NCBI GenBank assembly: GCA_018003515.1
Contig: JAGNDO010000014.1
Coordinates: 1-58,170, forward strand
Direction of reading: 5' to 3'
Source: Caldilineaceae bacterium
GTDB lineage: Bacteria; Chloroflexota; Anaerolineae; Caldilineales; Caldilineaceae
Length of the DNA: 58,170 nucleotides
Positions within the stretch are counted from its first letter, which is position 1. Each line of letters begins with the position of its first letter. Below, piece after piece: positions 28,693-36,990 of this stretch. The translations under genes were made by a program, and so were the position numbers. A model generated the notes under the pieces. The model saw only the letters and a list, made by a program, of their open reading frames with translations. It had not been told where the DNA came from and ran no database searches.

Positions 28693-30328
28693 AAAACAGG
28701 CCATCTGCAAGTTACGGGTACTCATTGTAGAGAACCGCTTAACAACAAGACAGGTCCACGTGGACAATGTTACCCGCTGGGGCTACGAGCCAGTGGTTGC
28801 AGAAGGGGTAGGGGAGGCCCTGCTCCAGCACGCGCTGGAATTAGCCCGCACTCAATGTTGTCACCTGGCCCTGGTTGACAAGCGGCTACGCGATGATTAC
28901 AAGAATTCAGACATCAGCGGAATCGACTTGATCGAGAAGATCCAACCGACAAGCACAATCCTGATCACCGGCTACCCGGATCACGAGTCCACCCTTGCGG
29001 CTATGCAAAAAGGGACCGTTACCGTAGTAGCCAAGAAGGGTGGACCCGATGCGGTGCGGAAGGCATTACAGGAAGCCGCAGCTTTGTGGCATCCCACCAC
29101 CGATATCCGCTGGCCTTCTGGGTGGTCGACTAAGCGTGTTGCCAATTTGCTCGTGGAAGATGAGGCGTGCGCCAGTACCTTTTGCGAGGATGAAGCTGAT
29201 TACATCATTGCCAAGCTATTTTCCGGTGCAAAAAAGGTTGTTCTCAAGCGGCTCAATGGATCAACTAAATCAGACTCCTCTGCGCGGATCCCCTCATTTC
29301 GTCTTGGTTCTCTGGTATTCATCGTCTATGAAGACGACAAAGTACCGGTTATCGTGAAGTTGCTATCAAAAAAAAAGGCTACGAAAGAAAAAGAAAATTA
29401 CGATCAATTCATCCGTGGATATGTGGGAAATAACCGTTACGCTTCAATGGAAGGCAGCCAGACGCTCTGGCATTTGGGAGGACACAAGTATCGGTTAATT
29501 CGCGTAACAGGTCAAGAAATCCTTACCTTCGATGAACTATACGCACGGAATATTCAAGATCAAAAGTTGCTCGATATTCTGGAAGATTTTTTCAAGACAA
29601 CCTGGGTACGCAATAGAGACCAAGTAAAAAGATCTTCAAGATCACTCTTTGAACTCTACGATCACAACTGGGAAGGAAAACTCTCCCAAAGATTGGATGA
29701 TTGGCGCAAAGAACCCGAAGTATTGCGCAAATCCAAAACGTTTCCCATTTCGCTTCCCCACCCTTTACGCTGGATCGCCGACCATTTGGACGATTCGAAT
29801 CTGCCGGGTATTTGTGTAGCAGTGGTGCACGGAGATCTGCATGGTGGCAACATATTATTAGATGAACAGTACTTCACTTGGGTTATCGACTACGAAGACA
29901 CGGGTTATGGACACGTCTTACGCGACTATGCAGAGTTGGCACAGAATATCATGACGCGGCTTCATCCTGGACCATACAGCCAATTACAGTGGTTGTATGC
30001 GCTTGCGGTCTCATTGGCCGCGCCCGCAAACCCACATCAAAGAATTCCGTCGAACCCGACAATCGATAACAATCCCCATTCTCTGCGCGCCTATTCGATC
30101 CTAAGGGCCATTCAGAAGTTCGCTGACGAATTGACTGGGTATCAGCAAAGCCAAGAATTCCTCTGGGCAATTCTGTTGGACATTGCCAAGGTCTACGCCG
30201 CTCTTAGCAAAGATCGCAAACGACAGAAACGGCTTCTCTACCTAGGCGGCCTTCTCTGTCATCGCGTCGACCATTGGGGAGATACAGAGTGGCCACCAAA
30301 AGAATGGGCGACGACTGTATGGAAATAA
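28673..30328 (+). CDS. receiver domain fused to APH/choline-kinase-like phosphotransferase
   Basis: 551 residues. Residues about 13-140 are a receiver-like domain (LRVLIVEN, putative acceptor Asp69 in LALVDKRL, TSTILITGYPD, then VVAKKGG with the Lys). From about 175 comes a kinase-like fold: VFIVYEDDKVPVIVKL as the Lys strand, catalytic loop VVHGDLHGGNILL (about 384-396), metal-binding WVIDYEDTG (about 402-410) and DYAELAQ. This is the aminoglycoside/choline phosphotransferase arrangement. ATG 28673 has GGAG upstream and overlaps the kinase gene by 20 bases. The substrate may be a protein or small molecule; a resistance role is not supported. It may match phosphotransferase-like domains described in NTPase conflict systems (from memory). 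Confidence 0.75.
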   Translation: MGNQRTRKQAICKLRVLIVENRLTTRQVHVDNVTRWGYEPVVAEGVGEALLQHALELARTQCCHLALVDKRLRDDYKNSDISGIDLIEKIQPTSTILITGYPDHESTLAAMQKGTVTVVAKKGGPDAVRKALQEAAALWHPTTDIRWPSGWSTKRVANLLVEDEACASTFCEDEADYIIAKLFSGAKKVVLKRLNGSTKSDSSARIPSFRLGSLVFIVYEDDKVPVIVKLLSKKKATKEKENYDQFIRGYVGNNRYASMEGSQTLWHLGGHKYRLIRVTGQEILTFDELYARNIQDQKLLDILEDFFKTTWVRNRDQVKRSSRSLFELYDHNWEGKLSQRLDDWRKEPEVLRKSKTFPISLPHPLRWIADHLDDSNLPGICVAVVHGDLHGGNILLDEQYFTWVIDYEDTGYGHVLRDYAELAQNIMTRLHPGPYSQLQWLYALAVSLAAPANPHQRIPSNPTIDNNPHSLRAYSILRAIQKFADELTGYQQSQEFLWAILLDIAKVYAALSKDRKRQKRLLYLGGLLCHRVDHWGDTEWPPKEWATTVWK

Positions 30329-30354
30329 TACAGACATAGAATGGAAACGTTCTC

Positions 30355-31719
30355 ATGCCCGAAATCGGCCCCACCCACCCCATCACCTACCGCGCCGAGA
30401 TCGTCGGCCCCATCTTCGCCCTCATCCATGCTGGCGAATCCGCCGCGGTGGTCGCCTCCGCCAGCATGGGCAAATCCCGCCTGGTTCAGTTCCTCCTGCG
30501 CCACGACGTGCGTCGGCACTATCTGGGCGATGCCGCCGACGCCACCCTCCTGGCCTGGGCCGACTGCAACCGCATGGCCAAAATCTCCGAATGGGGACTG
30601 CACGAATTGATCTTGACCGCACTGGTCGAAGCCATCGGGACGCGCCCGGGAATGGAAGCTGTGCGCCAACAGTTGAACCAACTGCGCCGAGAGGCCATCG
30701 TCGAAAGCAACGCATTGTTGGCCCAACGTCATGTGGAGCTGGCGGTACGCATGGTGTGCCAGGAACACGGACTGCGCGTGTGCCTCCTTTTCGACGAATT
30801 CGACGAGTCGTTTAGCACATTGCCAGTCCAGGCCCTGGCCAGTCTGCGCGCCCTGCGCGACGCCAACAAATACTGGCTCACCTATGTGCTTTTTCTGCGC
30901 CACCACCCGGCCCATTTGCGCGATCCAGAGGAATGCGAAGGGTTCTACGAATTGATATCTCGCTCCATCCTCGGCCTGAAACCGTACACCGACGAGGATG
31001 CCCGCCGCATTCTGATCCAGTTACAGGCGCGCCGCGGCCACAGGCTCCTCAACCTCAGCGAAGAGATCGTAACCGAACTGCTGCGGCTGAGCGGAGGGCA
31101 TCCGGGACTGCTAGGGGCGCTGGTGGACGGACTGACCAACTCTCAACCTTTGGGTGTCGGCTGGCAAGAGTGGGCGCAGAGGCTGGACAACGTGCAAGAG
31201 GAGTTGCGCAAGCTGTGGGCCGGATTACGTGTTGACGAACGCCAAGCGCTCAACCGCCTGGCCCTGAGTGCGTCTACCGGCTTTCGTGAACGAGAGTCTC
31301 TGCTCCTGAAGGGTCTGATCCGCCAGAAGGACCGGCAGGATTTCACCTTCTTTACCCCTCTGCTGCGAGATTTTGCCGCCACCCAACCGCCCAATGGAGG
31401 CGATCTGCGCGTCGATGTGCAGTCTGGTGCGATCTACGTGAACGGCAAACTATGTGAGACGTTGACAGCGAGGGAGTTCGACCTGTTTAAGTTTCTATAC
31501 GAGCACACAGGTGAAATCTGTGAGATAGACCAGATTGTCGCCCATCTCTATCCCGATTATAAAAAAGACAAGAAATCAGGCGTCTTCAACAACACCATCA
31601 CCGCCCTGGTGGGTCGTGTGCGCAAGAAGATCGAACCCTATCCTGGGCCGCCCCAGTATCTGCTCAACGTCAAGGGCCGGGGCTACAAGTTGATGACCAC
31701 ACCCGACGCGTCGGATTGA
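30355..31719 (+). CDS. STAND-like ATPase with C-terminal OmpR-type winged helix
   Basis: 454 residues. The N-terminal NTPase has P-loop ASASMGKSRLVQ (Lys40-Ser41), Walker B VCLLFDEFDE (about 142-151), an Arg in the sensor strand LFLRHHP and a helical lid with LLRLSGGHPGLLGAL. The C-terminal about 95 residues are a winged helix of the OmpR/PhoB output type: GAIYVNGKLCETLTAREFDL, then NTITALVGRVRKKIE and YLLNVKGRGYKLM. The usual receiver partner is absent; the ATPase replaces it. It ends a four-gene signalling operon, 26 bases after the phosphotransferase gene, and is the obvious DNA-binding output. Confidence 0.82.
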   Translation: MPEIGPTHPITYRAEIVGPIFALIHAGESAAVVASASMGKSRLVQFLLRHDVRRHYLGDAADATLLAWADCNRMAKISEWGLHELILTALVEAIGTRPGMEAVRQQLNQLRREAIVESNALLAQRHVELAVRMVCQEHGLRVCLLFDEFDESFSTLPVQALASLRALRDANKYWLTYVLFLRHHPAHLRDPEECEGFYELISRSILGLKPYTDEDARRILIQLQARRGHRLLNLSEEIVTELLRLSGGHPGLLGALVDGLTNSQPLGVGWQEWAQRLDNVQEELRKLWAGLRVDERQALNRLALSASTGFRERESLLLKGLIRQKDRQDFTFFTPLLRDFAATQPPNGGDLRVDVQSGAIYVNGKLCETLTAREFDLFKFLYEHTGEICEIDQIVAHLYPDYKKDKKSGVFNNTITALVGRVRKKIEPYPGPPQYLLNVKGRGYKLMTTPDASD

Positions 31720-31780
31720 CACATTTGGATTCATCAAGCCCCTCGTCGCAGCAGAATAGGGTGGGCTGCATGGGGTCACA

Positions 31781-31829
31781 AAATCAAAGAGGGCGGGTTC
31801 TTTTCACAAAAATCCGCCCCCTTTGATTT
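31781..31829. terminator. inverted repeat after signalling operon
   Basis: aaatcaaagagggcgg (31781-31796) pairs with ccgccccctttgattt (31814-31829), one mismatch, 17-base loop containing ttttc. It lies 61 bases past the STAND-wHTH stop and upstream of a convergent gene end. No long U-run, so terminator function is moderate. Confidence 0.5.
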
Positions 31830-31888
31830 GATCTTCCCCCAATCCCCCTCTAATCCGCCCCCACCGCCGCCCCCACGCGCGCCGCAGA

Positions 31889-32056
31889 CGTCCGCCACAC
31901 CCACACCGCAATCCCCGCCAATGCCGTGCCATGCGTGGTTGGATTCTGCCCACCTTCGTTCCGCCTTCGTCCCACCTTCGCTGCACCTTCGTCCCACCCC
32001 TAATCCGCCGCCACCCCTACCCTCACCCCTACCCGCTCCGTCCGCCACACCCACAC
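31889..32056. repeat. direct repeat of the MFS gene tail plus short tandems
   Basis: An exact 18-bp direct repeat (31889-31906 and 32039-32056) corresponds to the last conserved MFS codons AVWVWRT. The outer copy lies beyond the stop. Between them, about 31960-32000 holds imperfect ccttcgtcccac tandems. It looks like duplication and decay of the transporter's 3' end. Confidence 0.6.
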
Positions 32057-33214
32057 GGCGATCACGGCCACGGCCACGTACGAGACGGTGGCGGCGGCGA
32101 AGACGCCCCGCTGCCCAAACCAGACGGCCACGGCGGCCCCGATCATGGGGGCGATGGACCGGGCGGAGGCATTCACGCTGTTCTCCACGCCGAAGGTGGC
32201 CCCTTGGTTGCCTTGGGGTGCCCACAAGTTCATGAGGGCGGCCAGGGCGGGGATGAGGCCGCCGGTGGCGAAGCCGCTGAGTCCTTGCAGGAGGACGAGC
32301 TGCCAGGCCGCGGTGACAAAGGGTTGCGGCAAATAGAAGAGGATGGCCAAGAGGGCCGCGCCGGCCATGACCGGGGGATGGCCGATGCGGTCGCCCAGTT
32401 TGCCAAACCAGACCGCGCTGGTGGCCCCAGAAAAGGCGCGCAGACCGATCATAAGACCGGTGATGGTGGCGATGGCCGAGCTGTTGGGCAGCAGGGTGAG
32501 GACGAAGAGCGGGGCGATGGGCAGGATCACGGCAAAGCCCAGGCTGTTGAGAAAGGTGATACTGTACAGTTTGGCCATGCCGGGAGCCTTGAGCAGGGTG
32601 GTGAAGCTGGACCGCATACTTTGACGCTCCAGCTTGGGCACGGGGACAAAGTCCTCGTGGACCCAGAAGAGGACGGCAAAACCGGCCAGGGCCAGCAGGA
32701 TGCCCGTGATCCAGAAGCTCTCCCGGAAGCCAAAGGCGTCACCGATCACGCCGCCGATCAGGGGGCCCAGGGCGATGCCGGTCCAGCGGGCCATCTGCAA
32801 CAGGCCCAAGGATTCGCCGGACTTTTCCCGGGGGGCGGAGGCGGCGACCAGGGCGTTGGCCGCGGCCACCACGCCGGTGAGCATGCCCTGGATGGCCCGC
32901 AACGCCACCAGTTGCTCGGCGTTCTGCACAAAGCCCATTGCGGCCAAAATCACCGCGCCGGCCAGAGTGGCCCGCAAGAGCATGAGCTTGCGTCCATAGC
33001 GGTCGGCCACGGCTCCCCAGATGGGGGCGGCGATCATCATGGTGGCGGCCTGGGAGGAGAAGACCAGGCCCGCCCAGAACTCCACGCTGCCCCCGGTGGC
33101 GATGCCGACCTCTTTGACATAGAGGGGCAGGAAGGGGAAGACCAGGCTAAACCCCGCGGTGGAGATCAACTGGACCATGAAGAGTACGTAAAGATTGCGA
33201 CGCCATTGGGGCAT
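32000..33214 (-). CDS. MFS drug-efflux-type transporter
   Basis: 404 residues with twelve predicted membrane helices. The loop 2-3 motif [16 protein letters not shown] is the major facilitator signature of the DHA1 drug/proton antiporter group, and its repeat DRIGHPPVM appears in the second half. Proton-coupled export of a small molecule is likely; the substrate is unknown. ATG 33214 follows AGAGG. The last residues (GVRVGVAAD) are low-complexity and come from a repeat-rich 3' end. A 20-bp palindrome lies 91 bases upstream. Confidence 0.87.
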   Translation of the reverse strand: MPQWRRNLYVLFMVQLISTAGFSLVFPFLPLYVKEVGIATGGSVEFWAGLVFSSQAATMMIAAPIWGAVADRYGRKLMLLRATLAGAVILAAMGFVQNAEQLVALRAIQGMLTGVVAAANALVAASAPREKSGESLGLLQMARWTGIALGPLIGGVIGDAFGFRESFWITGILLALAGFAVLFWVHEDFVPVPKLERQSMRSSFTTLLKAPGMAKLYSITFLNSLGFAVILPIAPLFVLTLLPNSSAIATITGLMIGLRAFSGATSAVWFGKLGDRIGHPPVMAGAALLAILFYLPQPFVTAAWQLVLLQGLSGFATGGLIPALAALMNLWAPQGNQGATFGVENSVNASARSIAPMIGAAVAVWFGQRGVFAAATVSYVAVAVIAVWVWRTERVGVRVGVAAD

Positions 33215-33304
33215 GAGGGCCTCTGGGATTTGGGATTGTGGGTTTTTGATTTTGGATTGCGTTCGTAGAGACTAAACCGGTAAAGTGACCGCGCAAAAGT
33301 ATAG

Positions 33305-33324
33305 CACAGGATCGAGATCCTGTG
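33305..33324. promoter_or_regulatory. 20-bp palindrome, operator candidate for MFS gene
   Basis: cacaggatc-ga-gatcctgtg: perfect 9-bp arms with a 2-base centre. The centre is too short for an RNA hairpin loop, so a dimeric DNA-binding protein site is more natural. It lies in the 178-base gap upstream of the transporter. Confidence 0.45.
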
Positions 33325-33392
33325 TAATGAGATAACCCTGCATCCCCGTCCCGTTTGGCGGCAAAGAAGTTTGGTTCTTTGGGATTTCAGGG

Positions 33393-34079
33393 TCAACCCC
33401 GGGCATACAGCCAGCTATTCCCCTGTTTGCCCACGGCCTGGATCTGGCCCATCTCGCGCAGAGAGTAGACCATCTGCCCGGCCAGGCGGCGGGGCAGGGT
33501 GGTGTGGGCGGCCAGATCCGCCGTGGTGAAGGGATGCGGCAGACCGTCGGGGAGCAGGGCGGCCAATTGGGCGGTGTCGGTGAACGCATGGCAGGCCACC
33601 ACCTCCAACAGCCGGCGGTCGTGGATGATCCAGCCGCCCCGCCGCCAGCCCCGCTTGCCCCCCTTGTCGTGGGCGCGCCAGAACTCCTCGGCCCGCACCA
33701 TCAACACATCCAGCCGCAGGTTGGGATGGTCCAGAAGCTGGGGAATGCCCACCAACTCCTTAAAGACCATCTCCATGCGCCCGGCCTTGGGTGACTTGCG
33801 CCGGCTCAGGATCTCCCCGTCCTCGCTCACCTTGACAATCCACTTTTCCAGGGCCACGGGATAGACCAGGCGCACACGGTGATTTGGCAAAAGAGCCGCC
33901 AGTTTAGAACGCATCTGGCCGAAGTTGGCCGACTGTACCTCTACCAACTCCCCGTCCTCTCGCACCAAATCGATCACATACCCATCCACGGCTACTTCAA
34001 CCTGATCCTGCGGCCCCGCATACCACGCCTTCAGCGCAGCGTGCAGGGGTGTCTCGTTTAGGCCACCAATGTGGGTCAT
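33393..34079 (-). CDS. unknown protein with PD-(D/E)xK-like core and C-terminal wHTH
   Basis: 228 residues. Near the N-terminus ETPLHAALKAWY is followed by VDGYVIDLVREDGELVEVQS. Asp37, Glu47 and Gln49 have the D-x9-E-x-(K/Q) spacing of PD-(D/E)xK nuclease folds, with Gln in place of Lys. The C-terminal part (TDTAQLAALLP, TTADLAAHTTLPRRLAGQMV) looks like a winged helix. The family is not recognised; nuclease activity is uncertain because the Lys is replaced. It starts 20 bases after the threonine dehydrogenase stop with GGAG upstream, so the two are probably co-transcribed. Confidence 0.6.
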   Translation of the reverse strand: MTHIGGLNETPLHAALKAWYAGPQDQVEVAVDGYVIDLVREDGELVEVQSANFGQMRSKLAALLPNHRVRLVYPVALEKWIVKVSEDGEILSRRKSPKAGRMEMVFKELVGIPQLLDHPNLRLDVLMVRAEEFWRAHDKGGKRGWRRGGWIIHDRRLLEVVACHAFTDTAQLAALLPDGLPHPFTTADLAAHTTLPRRLAGQMVYSLREMGQIQAVGKQGNSWLYARG

Positions 34080-34099
34080 GGGGTCTCCGGGGAAAGGAA

Positions 34100-35143
34100 T
34101 TAAACCGCCGAGGGCTCGTCCACCCAGTTCAGGATCACCTTGCCCGAATTGCCCGACCGCATGATCTCAAAGGCCGTCTCGAACTCGGTATAGTGAAAGC
34201 GGTGGGTGATGATCTGGCTGATGTCCAGCCCGCTCTGCAACATGGCTTGCATCAAATACCAGGTTTCATACATCTCCCGGCCATATATGCCCTTGATGGT
34301 AAGCATGTTAAAAATGACCGTGTTCCAGTCAATGGCCAGATCCTGGGTGGGGATGCCCAGCAGCGCGATCTTGCCGCCGTGACACATATTTTGCAACATA
34401 TCCTTGAAGGCCGGACCGCTGCCCGACATCTCCAGCCCCACATCAAAGCCCTCTTTCATCCCCAGCTCTTTCTGGACTTCGGCGATGCTCTTCTCCTTGA
34501 CATTCAACGCCACGGTGGCACCCATCTTGCGCGCCAGCTCAAGCCGATAGGGATTCATGTCCGTGGTCACAATGTGGCGGGCCCCGGCATGGCGGGCAAT
34601 GGCCGTGGCCATGATCCCAATCGGCCCCGCCCCCGTGATCAGAACATCTTCGCCCAGGACATGGAAGGCCAAGGCCGTGTGGGTGGCGTTACCAAAGGGG
34701 TCAAAGATGCTCAAGATCTCCATGGGGATCTTCGGGTCGGCGTGCCAAATGTTGGCAAACGGGATGGAAATATACTCGGCAAACGCGCCGGGCCGGTTCA
34801 CCCCCACCCCTTTGGTCACATGGCACAGATGTCGGCGTCCCGCCAAACAGTTGCGACAGCGCCCGCACACAATATGTCCCTCACCCACAACCACATCCCC
34901 CAGGTCAAGATCATGCACATTGCTGCCCATGGCCGCCACGGTGCCCACAAACTCGTGGCCCACCACCATGGGCACCGGGATCGTCTTTTGCGCCCAGGCG
35001 TCCCAGTTCCAAATATGCACATCCGTGCCGCAAATCGACGTCTTGTGGACCTTGATCAGCACATCATTGATGCCATATTCGGGAATTGGCACCTCCTCCA
35101 TCCACAAACCCGGCTTGCTATACTTCTTTACCAACGCTTTCAT
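34100..35143 (-). CDS. tdh: L-threonine 3-dehydrogenase
   Basis: Oxidises L-threonine to 2-amino-3-ketobutyrate with NAD+. 347 residues, normal for the family. Catalytic zinc ligands Cys38 ([16 protein letters not shown]), His63 and Glu64 (GHEFVG), structural zinc cysteines 93, 96, 99 and 107, and the NAD fold [20 protein letters not shown] are all in place. [20 protein letters not shown] is diagnostic for Tdh over other zinc alcohol dehydrogenases. AAAGGAG precedes ATG 35143. The usual partner, 2-amino-3-ketobutyrate CoA ligase, is not adjacent; a nuclease-fold-like unknown is. Confidence 0.94.
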   Translation of the reverse strand: MKALVKKYSKPGLWMEEVPIPEYGINDVLIKVHKTSICGTDVHIWNWDAWAQKTIPVPMVVGHEFVGTVAAMGSNVHDLDLGDVVVGEGHIVCGRCRNCLAGRRHLCHVTKGVGVNRPGAFAEYISIPFANIWHADPKIPMEILSIFDPFGNATHTALAFHVLGEDVLITGAGPIGIMATAIARHAGARHIVTTDMNPYRLELARKMGATVALNVKEKSIAEVQKELGMKEGFDVGLEMSGSGPAFKDMLQNMCHGGKIALLGIPTQDLAIDWNTVIFNMLTIKGIYGREMYETWYLMQAMLQSGLDISQIITHRFHYTEFETAFEIMRSGNSGKVILNWVDEPSAV

Positions 35144-35744
35144 TTTTTCTCCTTTGAAAAGAGCGTCACGGGCAGATTGACAACCACCAACCCCACAACT
35201 ATACCATATTGCCGCCCGTTTTACCGCCCCAGCGCCAAGTCTTTGCCCAAGCTTCTTTTTCTTGAAAAAAGAAGACCCTCCGTGCCAAAGCACCCCTCAG
35301 CGCCACAGCCACCGTCTCCGTCAACTCCCCGCCGGCAAACGACTTCGACCCGCGCAGAGAGACCCGCCTCGGTTGGGGAACCGAGGCGGGTCTGTCAAAA
35401 GCAACCCGATTGACCCAGGCGGACAGGTCAGGCCGAAGACGACCCGTTTGTTGGCATCCTATCCGGGGAATTAGAATGAAAGCCTCGGCCCCGGTCCGCT
35501 GCCAAGTGCGCGGGTGGGGTGGAAGTTTAGGTGGGCGCGTAGGTGGGTGTCATTTATACCACCTGCCCATATAACCTCGTGTCCCCTCATTTATCAAAAA
35601 CAGTCAAAAACCCCATATCACCGTAGAAAACTGGTGCGAAGTTCTCGCAGAGATACGATGGACACGCCTAACGCACATGCACAGTCTGGTTGTAACAATA
35701 GCCAAGACCTAGGTTTCTTTCCGATTCCACACCCGAAAGCATCT
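35144..35744. other. 600-bp gap with hairpins and gene debris
   Basis: Contains the tdh leader; a small cttcttttt/aaaaaagaag hairpin (35252-35274); a perfect 15-bp stem with GGGG loop (agacccgcctcggtt at 35360-35374 with 35379-35393) but no U-run; and a 70-base remnant of an epimerase gene (35482-35552). Nothing convincing is seen in 35560-35744. Confidence 0.55.
35482..35552 (-). pseudogene. fragment of NAD-dependent epimerase 3' end
   Basis: This stretch matches 46017-46087, the C-terminal codons of the intact epimerase, in the same orientation. Shared blocks include ccaagtgcg, gggtggaagt and aggtgggcgcg; small indels break the frame. It is a third trace of this gene in the window, lying just past the exported-protein gene. 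Confidence 0.6.
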
Positions 35745-36899
35745 TTATGGGGTGGGCGTGGAAGTGGGGGGTCTTGGAGTTGGTGTGCGTGTTGGTGTAT
35801 GTGTCGGTGCGCGTGTGGGTGTGCGTGTTGGTGTGCGTGTCGGTGTGTTGGTCGGTGTGTTTGTCGGCGTCGGTTTAACAGTAATCAGGGGGGATCCCGT
35901 TGCACCGCTTCCGAATCCTGTTCCGGGCTGGATAATTTCGGAGCATGGTCCAGAAGGGATCGGAGGGTCTTGAGGAATACACTTGTCACAATCCCCAAGA
36001 ATCTGCGTCAGTGGCTTGCCATTCCTAAACTCACGCTGCAACTTTTCAAAATCCTCCGCAAATAACCCAGAAAAAATCGGGTTTTGGGGATTCAGTTGAA
36101 TATCCTCACTGAGTCTGCCTCCCGCAGGAGACCAAGGCAGCAGATCATGTTGAAACCAGTTCATTTGATCCTGTACACTGACACCGAAATCCTCATCAAA
36201 GTGATATTCAAAAACGAGTTGACCAAAACCAAAATTATCCTTGTCACCTTTCTCGTCAATTACTTTCACATCTGGCAGAAACTCTTTACTGGAACAATCA
36301 CTCGAATACATGAGATCGAAAATATCTCTCAAACTCTGAACATTATACTTTTCAATCTCATATGCATCGCCAACACCTGAAGGATTCTGGTAAGGGAGAA
36401 TAAAGGTAAGGGTAGCACCCGTCCCATCGGGTTTCTGGCTGATCAACCATTCGTCTGCCATGGGGCTTATGAGCGTACCATTGGAGTTATAGGTAACAAG
36501 AGGATTATTTAGCAATGTATCCGTCATTGAATAACTTGAACCAATGGACGAGAGATAAAGTGGCACCCGATTCTGGGTTATCATCTTCCTGGCATTCTGA
36601 ACTAGTGTTCCGTCAACGTTGATTTGATGGATTGCGGAGGCGGGCATCCTCAGATGCCCGCCGCTCGCATCTGAGGATGCGAACTCCTCAATTCCATCAT
36701 TTGATGCATGACGGGACGCTAGCGATGTCATGTGATCGTATTCCCGGACAGACACCTGACTATCGGAAGATGCCTGGGAAAAACCTACAATCGGCAGATG
36801 TGAAAATACCAAGCCGTTAGAAGCGATGGATGTGCCAGCAAATAACAACAAGCCGACAATTGACAATATGACAAGCAGCACTCTTTTGTGGATAGACAT
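35745..36899 (-). CDS. exported protein with Thr-Pro repeat tail
   Basis: 384 residues. Signal peptide MSIHKRVLLVILSIVGLLLFAG. The middle (about 100-320) has no recognised family; IHQINVDGTLVQNARKMI and NWFQHDLLPWSPAGG may be secreted-enzyme or adhesin features. The last 45 residues are TPTNTPTRTPT-type repeats encoded by a degenerate 12-base GT-rich tandem (35748-35876). Such tails usually link to a wall-facing or further domain; here the protein stops at the repeat, so it may be truncated. Lower GC than its neighbours suggests acquisition. Confidence 0.6.
   Translation of the reverse strand: MSIHKRVLLVILSIVGLLLFAGTSIASNGLVFSHLPIVGFSQASSDSQVSVREYDHMTSLASRHASNDGIEEFASSDASGGHLRMPASAIHQINVDGTLVQNARKMITQNRVPLYLSSIGSSYSMTDTLLNNPLVTYNSNGTLISPMADEWLISQKPDGTGATLTFILPYQNPSGVGDAYEIEKYNVQSLRDIFDLMYSSDCSSKEFLPDVKVIDEKGDKDNFGFGQLVFEYHFDEDFGVSVQDQMNWFQHDLLPWSPAGGRLSEDIQLNPQNPIFSGLFAEDFEKLQREFRNGKPLTQILGDCDKCIPQDPPIPSGPCSEIIQPGTGFGSGATGSPLITVKPTPTNTPTNTPTRTPTRTPTRAPTHTPTRTPTPRPPTSTPTP
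36639..36680. repeat. nested double hairpin inside a coding region
   Basis: ggcgggcatc (36639-36648) pairs with gatgcccgcc (36653-36662) over a CTCA loop. gcatcctcagatgc (36644-36657) also equals the exact reverse complement of gcatctgaggatgc (36667-36680). Two alternative structures are therefore possible. The codons read EEFASSDASGGHLRMPAS. Confidence 0.65.
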
Positions 36900-36990
36900 A
36901 GGATCTCCTTGAACTCAATGAACTCTATAGGCAGCAAGTGGATGCAGCATAGCCAACCAAGCGTAACTCAATCCGAGAAAATGTTGATGA

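Noticed and set aside
28673..30328. Aminoglycoside resistance gene
   Set aside because: The kinase motifs fit, but the receiver fusion and operon context point to signalling.
31776..32225. 149-codon minus-strand frame rich in Gly and Arg
   Set aside because: Overlaps the MFS gene in another frame and repeat-rich DNA; no motif or RBS.
35360..35393. Perfect 15-bp hairpin as a terminator
   Set aside because: No U-run on either strand and no gene end close by; function left open.
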